Assembly (NCBI GenBank): GCA_022539475.1
Contig: VCMS01000156.1
Location: 61,249 to 125,248 of the forward strand
Length of the DNA stretch: 64,000 nt
Source: Gracilaria domingensis
Taxonomy: Eukaryota > Rhodophyta > Florideophyceae > Gracilariales > Gracilariaceae
Direction: 5' to 3'
Positions 1 through 8,985 of this stretch are shown here, piece after piece; within the stretch, counting starts at the first letter, position 1, and the number at the start of each line of letters is the position of its first letter. The translations under genes were made by a program, and so were the position numbers. The notes beneath the pieces are model-generated. The model saw nothing but the letters and a program-made list of their open reading frames with translations, ran no database searches and had not been told where the DNA came from.

Positions 1-1537
1 CTAGGTAGTTACGAACCTGTGATCGGATAGACTTCGCCACGTTGTCGGCGTACATCGATTTCAACCTTTTGGTAGTAAAGACGCTTCCACAGCGGGAGGC
101 TAATGCCCATAAGGAGCGAGCGAATTCCAATTCGGTTTGTCCCGCGCGCTGGCGGTACGCAAGCACCTCTGCGTACGCCTCCTGGATTACCTCATCGGTC
201 GCGTAGGTTTCCAGTAGGAAGTTAACCACCTGTGGGTATGTTGTCAACATTTCCGTTTGGTCTTCGTCCACCGCCATGGTGTTCCCTTGGAGGCGGCTGT
301 GGAGCAACGCTCCAGCCTGGCCAGTTAGGTAAAATTGAAACAGCTACATGGCTGCTGCCTCTGAAAACCCATTCTGATCACAAGCGATCTTGAACCTTTG
401 AAGGAAATCAATGATCGCAATAGGGTCATCCCCGCTAAAGCGAGTTTCACCCAGTTGGAAACGAAGCTTCCTATGATGCTTCGTTATCTTCTGAGCTACC
501 TCTTTGGTATACTCAGCCTGTCTGTTCTCTAACCTATAGGTACGATAGTCAACCGCTTTGGTGAATAAATCATTGAGCGGCGTAAGCACCTCTAGGTCAG
601 TCTCCTCGTCGGAAGTTGAGTCCGAATCGTTGTACCTTTTGGTCTTACCCTTGCGGGGATTCTTTCCTTTCTTCTTGCGAGAGTCCTTCCTCTTGCGTCG
701 TGAACCTGTACGGTCGTCGTCTCCTGACGAATCCGAATCGGTGTCTGAGGACGAAGAGTCCGAGTCCGACCGGCGACTCTTTCTCTTTCCCCTTTTGGTT
801 TTCTTCTTCTTACCATTTGGTTTACGTCGACGCTCGTCTCCTGAGCTCGACGAATCTCCATCAGGGTCTCCACCACTTGGTCCTGACGGAGCTACACCAG
901 TAGGTTGGGGGAGGTAAACGTACCTCGGGCCCTCCATCCCTGGAGGCTCTGCCCCTTTCCCCATACGGTCGATAAATCCTTCACCAGTCGGTTGTGTAGG
1001 AAGGTTAGGGTGGAGAATACCAAGTGGTTTGGTGGCGTCTACTGCAGGCGGGGGAGCTTGCTTCATGAGCGCGGCCTGGGCCACCATCTCAGGTTGAAGC
1101 TTAGCCCCCTGCTGCTGCAGAGCCAGCATAACCAATCGGTCGATGTGTCCTCGCACCTCGTTTTCGAGGTACTGTAACACCACCACAGGTACCTTGTCGA
1201 GGACCTCCTGGGAGGCTCGATCAACTACCACTCGGGTGACCTCGTCCAAGTCCAGTCGCGGTCCGACTGGCACCTCCATTTGGTCTACCACTGGGGTTGT
1301 TACAGGAGCGGGCTCCGCCCTTGCGGAGCCTGCTCCTCCGTCCACTTGGTCAGCCCGGGGAAGGGTCGAGGGGCCCCCAGCCTCTCGGTCTACCTTCTTC
1401 CCCCTCGGTGGGCGTTCCTTCCGAATCAGGTCCTCCGGGTTATCCAACACCGGATAGGACACTGAACCCCGTATGGGGTGACCACTTGGTGGAGCGCTCG
1501 GCGCCCTATTTGGGTAGCGCGCGCCCCGTTTCTCCAT
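1..1537 (-). pseudogene. gag: Gag polyprotein of Ty3-A, with in-frame stop, truncated by window edge
   Basis: Structural protein forming the cytoplasmic virus-like particle. The frame opens at 1537 (MEKRGARYPNRAP), runs 397 codons, meets a TAG at 341-343 and continues open in the same frame to base 1. After a Pro-rich N-terminus comes a Ser/Asp- and Lys/Arg-rich low-complexity block (about residues 225-310), then the capsid-like core (VDYRTYRL, FSGDDPIAIIDFLQRFK, FQFYLTG). Aligned to Ty3-B gag (54.2-55.8 kb), the TAG falls where that copy has Trp, so a TGG-to-TAG change is the simplest explanation. Readthrough is possible but unsupported. Everything downstream (nucleocapsid, pol) is outside the window. 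Confidence 0.8.
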
Positions 1538-1649
1538 TTAGGTAACTGGCGTCGGAGCCAATTGCTTCGGCAACGGGAACCAAACCACTCGGGTATCTCG
1601 TGACTTCCAAATCCTCCCTTCCCAAAACCACTTGGTAATCCACAGATTT

Positions 1650-1665
1650 CTAGGTCGGGAGACCA
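1650..1665 (-). other. Primer-binding site of Ty3-A
   Basis: The minus strand reads TGGTCTCCCGACCTAG just inside the LTR. It starts with TGG, the complement of a tRNA 3' CCA end. The identical 16 bases occur just inside the 5' LTR of Ty3-B at 53495. Which tRNA primes is not identified. Confidence 0.75.
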
Positions 1666-1670
1666 AAATA

Positions 1671-2242
1671 TGTGGTATAGCCGATCGGTGCGAGCTGCTA
1701 GTGGGGAGCCCTGCGTGGGCTCGACCCGGCGGAGGAGTGAAACACGTGACACCTAATAGGTCGGCAGCACCCACCGTTGCCTATAGTGCACGGTGACCAA
1801 GTGGTAAATACGCCTGCACTGGTGTGCGGCAGGCACGTATAACCCTCGAGGTCAGCAAAACTATTAGAGGACTACTAGACTTACCAATTGGTGACTGTAG
1901 AACCGAACTGGTGTCAAATTAGCCTAGTTGGTGCTTGACTTTACCATTTGGTGTGGGAGGTTGGCGTCTCAGGGGTTTAGTACACCCGAGCGCCCCTCCG
2001 GCTCTCACGGGCCTAGTGCCACGTGGGCCACCGGGAGGTGCATTTGTGGTGCACCACCCCGGCCACATATCTACACTACCTAGTAATTATTAATTCTAAA
2101 TTATGGAGAATAGACTAATTAGTCCTGTCCAAGCCTGCGCTTGCGCGTCCCACGTGGTACAGTAGACACACGTGCCCGGGAGCCCGTGACGTCACCACTT
2201 GGTCTTGTAGAGCCCCCGTTGATCTGGCCGAGCTATACTACA
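1671..2242 (-). repeat. 5' LTR of Ty3-A
   Basis: On the plus strand it begins TGTGGTATAG (1671) and ends CTATACTACA (2242), near-perfect inverted termini bounded by the canonical TG...CA. The inner end lies 5 bp from the primer-binding site. The outer end abuts copia coding sequence. Its termini match those of the Ty3-B LTR at 52940 (TGTCGTATAG). It contains exact ACCAnnTGGT palindromes at 1796, 1883, 1943 and 2194. Confidence 0.8.
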
Positions 2243-2516
2243 ACATACTTCTTGCGCTTTGTGGGCGCTTGGTTCGATGCAATGAGAACGGTCGATTGGT
2301 TGTCGATAAAGTGCGGCGTGGGATCTTGTTGGGTTGCAAAGCAAGATTCGAGAAGCTTGCGGATCCAATTGGTATGTCGAGTAGCATTCGCTGCTGCTAT
2401 GTACTCAGCTTCGGTGGTTGAAAGTGCTACTACTGACTGTTTGCTGGATTCCCAGGAGATTGGAGTGGCATTGAGGAGATGAACATTGCCGGTTATTGAC
2501 TTGCGGGATTTGGAGT
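2243..2516 (-). pseudogene. copia-A RNase H, distal fragment
   Basis: Encodes the RNase H motif block with ISWESSKQ and VALSTTEAEYIAAA followed by WIRKLL, typical of the Ty1/copia RNase H end that degrades the RNA strand during reverse transcription. It is the continuation of the frame at 3491-4477; the two halves are separated only by a 974-bp solo LTR plus its 5-bp target duplication. It ends at Ty3-A after the residues KRKKYV, where copia proteins normally run on a little further. Confidence 0.85.
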
Positions 2517-3490
2517 TGTAGAGCAACGCAATTTGCGTGATTACCAGGATGATGCGCCTCATATACTCAGGGGAGTGATACGAGGATGCACTCGAAGAGT
2601 TATGAGTTGGACCCAATTTTGGCGGTTACTTTTGGAATGGCTTTCCCACAGTTACCTGTAATCAGGGTTGCCATTGCTGGCCAATACCGCTAGGTGGACG
2701 CGTGTACTACACCACCGTGTGTGTGCATATTACGGGACAATAGGTAGTGCACCTGAGGTGCCTGACACTGGGCTAGCCACGTGTACGGACCCCTGCGGGT
2801 GTGCACCACGTGTACATAGTTAGTTTAGACCTACTTAGGTGAGCTCGACCTCGTCGTCGCGAGCACCTTTGTAAAGTCAACCCGAGCACTTCTAAGTGAA
2901 CTCTTTGTCGAGTAGCGCTCTCCTGAGGGGACTCTACACGAGTGAGGCTCTGGCGCCGACCGCCTACGTGGGTTATCACTCTCGCGAGTATAGCCACGTC
3001 TGGTTACGGTGGTCCTACCCTCTCGGTACCTTTGAGGAACATCTGTCGTTGATGTCGGGACCTGAGGGTCGTACCGAGGAGGTATAGGACTAGATTACGA
3101 AGTGATCCGACTCTGTATATAGTTTTGCCGTGTTTACGGAAACCCGTGCATTACCGTTGGAGGATCTCGCCCCGCTCCGGGCACAGTGCCGAGGAAGCCC
3201 TATTCGTCGCGTGTGGGTGTTGTTTGGTTGTTGTTTTCTGTTGCTTTCCCTCTCGGGACTAGACCTGTCATTGGTCGTGTTTCATCGTTGCCGATACCAC
3301 CCCGTCTCTGAAGTTTCTCATCGTTTCCTCACCACGTGGCCTAGCACCTCTGTAGGTATAGCCAGCTGCCACTTCGGCCTCACAACCGAGTTACGGTGGT
3401 ACAGAGGGCTCTATCACTGGTCTGCCATCTCTCACGAGAGCAGACCTTCGGACAGTCTGGTGGGTTTCACTCTTCCGAGTTTGCCCCACA
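2517..3490. repeat. Solo LTR (974 bp) inserted in copia-A RNase H
   Basis: The insert begins TGTAGAGC and ends CCCCACA, so both strands start TGT and end ACA. It is bracketed by direct GGAGT duplications at 2512-2516 and 3491-3495. Removing insert plus one duplication leaves the RNase H frame continuous. There is no internal coding, so this is an LTR left by LTR-LTR recombination, or a small non-autonomous element. Family not recognised; it is not a close copy of the other LTRs in the window. Confidence 0.85.
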
Positions 3491-4477
3491 GGAGTTCGCG
3501 AAATCGGCATTGCTATATGCCTTCAATTTCGTCTGTTTTTGCTGACTATCGTGTGATCGATAGAGAAGTCCGTGGGTGCGTGTCCCCTTGAGGTACCGTA
3601 GTAGCGTTTTGAGCGCCATCCAATGGTGTTGTTGTGGGTTGTTCATGTATTGAGCGAGGCGGTTGGTGGCGTACATTAGATCCGGGCGGGTGCTATCTGT
3701 TATGTTGCGGATCTCACCTAAGATACTGCGATACTGCGTAGCTTCCTTTGGCGTAAGTTTTTTCGTTTCTTCTTGTTGATCTAGCGGTTTAACGTTGTTG
3801 TATGGTGTGGTCGTCGGATTGCAGTGTTGCATTCCCGTTTGGACTAACAGTGCGTCTATTGTATCGGGTTGCGATATATGTAGTCCTTGTGCTGTACGTT
3901 GGATGGTCCAATTAAGGAATCGAGTTGGAGGTCCCAGTCTTTTGACTTTGTATTTCTGGAGCAGCTGGTTGTGTAATTCGTCGATCAAGTCTTGGGAGGT
4001 TGCCAGTACGAAGAAGTCATCTATTGTGGTGCTAATAATGATGTAGCCGTTTGGCTCCGCTTTTGTATATAGGCATGGATCATGTTCGGTTGCTCGGAAG
4101 TTGAGTTGGGATAGGTACTTTTTGAGACCGTGGTTATAATAATAAGCTGCCGGTGGCGAGCCATATAGGTTGCCTTTCAAGAGTCCGTACTTGCTGTTGT
4201 GAGCGTAAGTTCCATCGAACTTCGGCATTTGCCGTACGTAGACCGGTTTTGTGTGTTGGTAGGGTTCATGCAAATAAGCGGATTTGATGTCGAAGTGTTC
4301 CAATGGTAGGTTGTGCTGGGCATGAAGTGATAATAGTATGCGTTGAGTCGTTCGGTCTGCCGTGTATGTTGTGGTATGCGTGGGGTCGTAATGTAAGCCT
4401 GGCTTCATTAGATCCCCTCTGAGGTTACAGCGCGCCTTTCTTTGGATGATTGTGCCTTCTGCTGAGCGCTTATATCT
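3491..4477 (-). pseudogene. copia-A reverse transcriptase and start of RNase H
   Basis: RT that copies the element RNA into DNA. The frame is the same as the upstream protease/integrase block and is separated from it by one TAA (4480-4478). Visible motifs: KARC near the start, FDIKSAYLHEP (first catalytic Asp region), GLLKGNLYGSPPAAYYY, TIDDFFVLA (the catalytic Asp pair, copia-type xDD), DPCLY, then TRPDLMYATNRLAQYM and the start of RNase H (AYSNADFA). Both catalytic Asp of the DD box are present. The frame is cut by the solo LTR at 3490. Confidence 0.85.
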
Positions 4478-6709
4478 TTAAAGCATCATCAGGGGTATGA
4501 TGCTCTCCGGCGGCGGTTGAAAGTCGAAGGGGAGCCATTGGATGCTCTGGTGGTGGTCTATGTTGTAGAGTTCGGCGTCATGTGCTTGTTGCCAGTGTGT
4601 AGCATCTGGATATTTCCTGGCTTGCTTCAGATTGTTGGGTGGGGGTGTGTCTATTTGTATGGTGGATGGTGGTAATTGCAGCGCTATTGCTCGAGCTTTG
4701 TAGGCATGACTGAAAGCGACGGTGGGGTCCGTGGTTGTATGATATGGTTTGAAGTCCTTGGCTCTGATACTTTGATATTTGGATGTCGCTAGGTTCATCA
4801 CTGTGATGTGCGTGAGTGAATTAGCATACATATACCGAGCCGGTTGTGCTCTGGTTTGGAGTTTGCTTTTGGGAGCATATGCTGGAATACTGCCGAGCTC
4901 TCCGAATGTGAATACACGTTGTAGGTTTGGCCTCGTACCGTACCAGAGGTGATATGGGGATGTTCCTACACTGCTGTGGTAGAGGAGGTTGTATTTGAAC
5001 AGCGTGTCTCTGGCTGCGTCCTCCCAATATGTGTTGAGCAGTTGGGCTGCCGCTAGGAGGGAACGTGTTGATTCCATGATGGTGCGGTTGAATCGTTCTG
5101 CAATGGCATTTTCTTCTGGCTGGTGAGGCGTTCTTAGGTGGTGTTGTACTTGATGGTTGGAATATATTGTTTGCATTCTGCTGGAGGTATATTCCTTTGC
5201 GTTATCGTTGCGAAAGTCTGTGAGGGGGTGTTTCATTCTGTGGGTGATGTGGTGGAGGGTTTGTTCTACGCATGCTGGTATATCCTTGCGGTGTTGGAGG
5301 AAGTGTGCGAATGCGAATCTGCTGGTGGCGCAGATTAACGTGAGGATGTGGCTGTTTCCGTGCGTTGAAGGGGGCTTGATGGGGCCGCAGGTATCGGAGC
5401 TGATGTATGCTCCTACCTGGTAGCCATGTGCCTTCGATTTGTGTGGTTCTGGTGTTGTTTTTGCGTGCGCGCAGGCTGAGCACGTTAGGATGGTGTCATA
5501 TGGTAGTGCTCTTGGGAGTGTGGGTATAAGTCTGTGCCTTGCGGTGAGTGCCAGTTTTTGTGGGTGGGCGTGGTTGAGTTTTACATGCCATTTGTGGGCG
5601 GCGGCATGTATGTTGGAGAGTGGTAGTTGTTGTGCGGGATTGTATATGTTGCGGAGATTAGCGAGTGTATACCTCGTCTTTGGTGTTTGTGTCTTGGGCG
5701 GTGGGGCAGCTGTTGTTGAGTGTTTTTGAGATCGTTTGACTTGTTTGGTTTGTTTTGGAAGTACTGCTTTACGTGGTAATGTGCGCGTGGCCATATTGGC
5801 TACTGCAATTCCTATTAATCCCTTGAGCACATATTGTGTTCCTGACCACGTTGCTGTGGCAATTGTTGTGGGCACAGTTTTGGTCGTGTCGATGATGGTG
5901 GCTCGATTGTTGGTAAACGTGACAAGTCTGTAACGAGTAGCTAAGTCGGGTACGGACAGGAGATTGTGTTTCACTTTTCGGTTTGCTACTGCATATGTGT
6001 GTATAAGGGTCTTACTCTTGGCTGGCTTGATTCTGATTATTCCATGGTGCGTGCATTTGCTCGGCTGGTTTGTAGCTGTTTGAGTGTAGACCGGAAAGTG
6101 GAGGGGATTCATGTTAGGGGCAGGTTGCGTGACGTGCGTGGGAGTTGCTCCGCTGTCGAGGAAGAACGTACTCGTGCTTTCCGTGTCTGCCTCTGACGCT
6201 ATGTCAACTTGAGGGGGTGGGTGAGCGTACGGAGATGAAGGGAAGCCTGGAGGGTGGTGTTGAGGCGGCGGCAATTGGGGATAGCTCCACTGAGCGTAGT
6301 TCGCCTGTGTATGTTTGCTTTTCGCATGGGCTGGGTCTCTGCATTGTTCGTCCGTGTGTTGTGGGCGTATGCCCTTGTTTGCATGGTATTTGCAAGGTAT
6401 ACCTCGGAAAGGCGGTCTGCGTCTCAGAGTGTATTTGTAATAAGGGTTGTATGGTCGCGAAGGTCCAGGACGGCCGTAGTCCCAGGTGAATTGCGGCTGT
6501 GCTGGTGCGGGTGATGTGATGCGTTGCAGGCGTTTCGTGTAGTTGTACAGCTCTTTGAAGCGTCGTGTGAATTCCTGTATGGTTTTGGGTTTTTGTACAA
6601 GGAATTGGGGTACTACTGTTGTGAGCGCCGGGTTCGTCTTCAAGCCTTCGATAAGAAAGGAGACTGTGGTTTGCTCGTTCTCTATTTTGGGGTAAAGAGT
6701 GGCTAGCAT
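4478..6709 (-). pseudogene. pol: copia-A Gag C-terminus, protease, integrase
   Basis: One open frame of 743 codons. Residues about 106-123 carry a Cys/His cluster (CKYH...H....C) at the nucleocapsid position. FFLDSGATPTHV (about 182-193) is the aspartic protease active site (DSG). Next come the pre-integrase His/Cys zinc site (WHVKLNHAHP, CSACAHAK), then integrase with Asp in SSDTCGPI, Asp in FRNDNAKEY and Glu in ENAIAERFNRT, the complete DDE triad. The C-terminus runs into the N-terminus of RT. The methionine at 6709 is internal, not a true start: the gag frame feeds in from the right after a one-base break at 6780-6782. Confidence 0.85.
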
Positions 6710-6765
6710 CCTTTCTCGGACATGACGGTGTGCTTTGACGTATTCGTCTATGTTGGTGTCGTCAT

Positions 6766-7330
6766 CTAAAATGTTATACTTTCAGCCTCTGTCTTTAGGA
6801 ACTGATGGTCTTCTTCGCTGTTTCTGTTAACTTGTTCGAGCAATTTATTGCAAGGCTCGTGTGGTGTGGGGTCGTCTCCGGGTTGGATTATCTGTCCAAG
6901 AATTGCTGGTGGTACGCTGCACATAATGGCGTTGGCCAGATTAGACTGCTTTGTGTAGAACGTGGTGGCTTCTGCTGGGTCTACTGGTTGTGGCGAGTTG
7001 GTCGTGAGGTGTTCAAGGGCTTGGATGCGTTTGGCATGGTTTCGAATGGAGTTTTTCCAATACGAGTAATTTTCGAGGTTAAGAGGGGGTAGTTTTGTTG
7101 TATTGTTGGGCTGCATGTTTGGCAGGGCTTGTGTTGTATCGGATGGGATGTGTGTGTCATGTGCTGTTGTGACGGCCTTAAGATAGAGCTCGTGGATAAT
7201 ATTGGCAATGTCGCGTGTGTCCTCTTGTCGCAGGCGACGAGTGAGTCTGTTGTAGGCTTCCGTTGTGTTGTGTGTATGGGGAAGGGGGGTTGTGGTATGG
7301 TTTGGAGTCTTGTTTTTGCGTGTGGCCCAT
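6766..7330 (-). pseudogene. gag: copia-A Gag N-terminal part
   Basis: From 7116 the protein reads MQPNNTTKLPPLNLENYSYWKN, with the copia-type Gag signature (NYSYWKNSIRNHAKRIQALEHL). It stops at 6766, where the next frame continues the protein across a three-base A run on the coding strand (6780-6782). Upstream of 7116 the same frame stays open without an ATG to about 7320 and looks coding. The ATG embedded in the primer-binding site (7330-7328) would feed it if the six-base run at 7284-7289 carries a one-base error. So the true start is probably 7330, not 7116 (inference). Confidence 0.65.
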
Positions 7331-7334
7331 AACC
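7321..7334 (-). other. Half-tRNA-type primer-binding site of copia-A
   Basis: The minus strand reads GGTTATGGGCCACA immediately after the LTR. GGTTATGGGCC matches the start of the Drosophila copia primer site, which pairs with the internal half of initiator tRNA-Met rather than its CCA end (established knowledge, recalled). An ATG lies inside the site. Confidence 0.55.
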
Positions 7335-7430
7335 TGTGGAAGATGGAGAGACCTGGCTCTCGTTTACTGCTCTGAACTCGTTCGGTTCTTCTGTCTTAAG
7401 TGGTGGAGCCTACTGTAAGGCTAATTGACA
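7335..7430 (-). repeat. Putative very short 5' LTR of copia-A (96 bp)
   Basis: On the minus strand it runs TGTCAATTAG ... TCTTCCACA, bounded by TG/CA, and abuts the primer-binding site. The outer edge coincides with a sharp change to very GC-rich sequence (7431 onward). At 96 bp it is unusually short for an LTR, and with the 3' LTR lost it cannot be confirmed by comparison. Confidence 0.4.
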
Positions 7431-7883
7431 CGCCGCGGGCGCGGCGCCACCGCGGCCAGCACGCACAGCACGCCCACCACCACCACGACGCCCGCCACCC
7501 GCATCACTCGACAGCCCGCCGCCGTCGTCGCCGCCCGCGGCGTGCGCGCCGCCGCTGCCGCCCGCCGTCTGCCGCGACGGCCGCGTCGTGCCCGCGGTCA
7601 CCTTGTACGCGCCGCCGCTGCCGCGGCACTCGGCCGTCTCCTCCTGGCCGTGCAATGCGTCGCTGCGGTAGCGCCCCGCCAGCCCCGCACATGGAGCGCA
7701 GACAGCGTAGACAGATGTAACATTAGTCAGACGTACACAGTTGTCGCTGCGCGTCCACCCGCGGCGCCTTGTGGCCGCGGAGCGACGCTCCGCCAAGGCT
7801 CGATCAATGGTACGAAGGATACACGTACGCTCGATCGCGCTCTGGCTACCTGTACACGACCACGCCCTATATTTATGTAGCAA
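7421..7883 (-). pseudogene. Broken GC-rich host gene end with hydrophobic tail
   Basis: Function unknown. Between about 7720 and 7515 (minus) one frame has nearly all third positions G or C and encodes a Cys-, Gly- and Ser-rich stretch (CAPCAGLAGRYRSDALHGQ, ECRGSGGAYK). Around 7510 the G/C-third-position frame shifts by one base and becomes a hydrophobic segment (VMRVAGVVVVVGVLCVLAAV) followed by basic residues and a stop, like a membrane or GPI-anchor tail. The stop lies inside the putative copia-A LTR, so that insertion may have replaced the original end. A TATA-like CATAAATATAGG lies near 7868-7880. No convincing start codon in the main frame. Confidence 0.35.
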
Positions 7884-8018
7884 TCGGAATAAAACTTGAC
7901 TTTTTTGCGTAAACTTTGCTCAAATTTGAGAATTGTTACAATTTACAGCGGTTTGCTCACGTGGCGTTGCTGTTCTGCGTGTCTTCATATGACGCGTAAG
8001 CACGCAGGCAAACGCGCA

Positions 8019-8633
8019 TCAGCTCTCAGAGCCAAAGCAGCGAAATGGACACGTCCACGAGAACTGCGGAAGCGGCGAGCACGCCGCGCATCCGCCACAG
8101 AGTGCGTGCCCCGCCGCCAAGCACGCCGCCCTGCCTCCTTCTGCGCCACGCGCGCCGCGCCGCCGCTCGCGCCGCTTCAAGTCGAACAAGAAGCGGTGGC
8201 TCTTCATCATCTCGCACACGTACTTGTAGTACGCCACGTCCCTTCGGAACGGGTCCTGCTCGCCGTGCACAAAGTGGCACAGAAAGCCGTCGCAGTGCCC
8301 CGTGTCTTCAAAGTTTCGGCACCCCGCCGTCTTGAATTGCGGGTGGATCTGAATCGGCCGCAGCTCGTGCGTGCCATGCGCGAACTGGCAGACGGGGCCG
8401 TAGCTACACTGCCCGTCCTGCTCGTACTGTCTGCACAGCTTGGTCTTATACATAAGGTTGGGTCTCAAGTATCCCGATTTCGAACATCGTATCGTTTCAG
8501 CGGCTGGTGCGCTCATCAAAGATTCATCGTGTTCCTCAGCGTGATGCGAATTTGATGAGTCGTTTGATGCTTCTCTACACGCTTCATTACATATTTCGTT
8601 AGATATGTCCTCCGACTCTTTCACAGACGTCAT
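8019..8633 (-). CDS. Tandem CCCH zinc-finger protein (TIS11/tristetraprolin-like)
   Basis: Probable RNA-binding protein. From the start chosen at 8633 (MTSVKESED, preceded by AAAAAATG) it has an acidic, Ser-rich N-terminus and then two fingers in the TIS11 arrangement. Finger 1 is YKTKLCRQYEQDGQCSYG..C...H with spacing C-x8-C-x5-C-x3-H. Finger 2 is FKTAGCRNFEDTGHCDGFLCHFVH with C-x8-C-x4-C-x3-H, one residue short in the third loop. In the family such pairs bind AU-rich 3' UTR elements and promote mRNA decay in the cytoplasm. After the fingers comes a basic Arg-rich stretch and a Cys-rich tail. An upstream in-frame ATG at 8693 exists but has no conserved content behind it. Confidence 0.8.
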   Translation of the reverse strand: MTSVKESEDISNEICNEACREASNDSSNSHHAEEHDESLMSAPAAETIRCSKSGYLRPNLMYKTKLCRQYEQDGQCSYGPVCQFAHGTHELRPIQIHPQFKTAGCRNFEDTGHCDGFLCHFVHGEQDPFRRDVAYYKYVCEMMKSHRFLFDLKRRERRRGARGAEGGRAACLAAGHALCGGCAACSPLPQFSWTCPFRCFGSES

Positions 8634-8985
8634 TTTTTGAAACGGACACAGAACCAAGTGAAGCTCTCCATTTACAAAATGGAACAAGCGCACAACTGCT
8701 TTGTACCCGCTTTTTTTTTACGAGCAATTCGATTCTATGCGAAACGCGTGGAATCAGACACAACGCCAATACGTAGTCCGTCCCTTTGCACTCGATGTTT
8801 TGCGAATAAAGTTTTCTCGCTTAAAACTCTGTCCAATCGTTTGCGTAGTTCGTAGTATTTGGACAAGCGTGCATTCGTAAGAAAATCCACAACTATTCCG
8901 TCTCGTATATCTCCACCACCAAACCGTGGAAGGTCAAAATGCTGCAGAAAGACGAGTTTTGGAGAGATACCACAAGGTATACATA

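Larger units (their letters stand above)
1..2242 (-). mobile_element. Ty3/gypsy retrotransposon, 5' end (Ty3-A), runs off left edge
   Basis: Read on the minus strand this is a 572-bp LTR (2242-1671), a primer-binding site (1665-1650), a leader and a gag frame starting at 1537 and still open at base 1. The gag core resembles that of the chromovirus at 53-56 kb and both have the same primer-binding site, so they are one lineage. It interrupts the copia element on its right: copia reverse-transcriptase/RNase H coding stops exactly at the LTR edge (2242/2243), and the adjacent ACATA (2243-2247) would be the 5-bp target duplication. The other end lies outside the window. The element carries many copies of ACCAnnTGGT (see findings). 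Confidence 0.85.
2243..7430 (-). mobile_element. Ty1/copia retrotransposon (copia-A), nested and truncated
   Basis: Minus-strand order: short LTR (7430-7335), half-tRNA-type primer-binding site, gag, protease, integrase, reverse transcriptase, RNase H; integrase before RT is diagnostic of Ty1/copia. Damage: frame breaks in mononucleotide runs at 7284-7289 and 6780-6782, one in-frame TAA at 4480-4478, a solo LTR inserted in RNase H (2517-3490), and truncation at 2243 by Ty3-A. Its 3' LTR is therefore missing. It belongs to a different family from the young copia-B at 42.7-48.9 kb (different LTR, primer site and protease motif). Confidence 0.85.
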
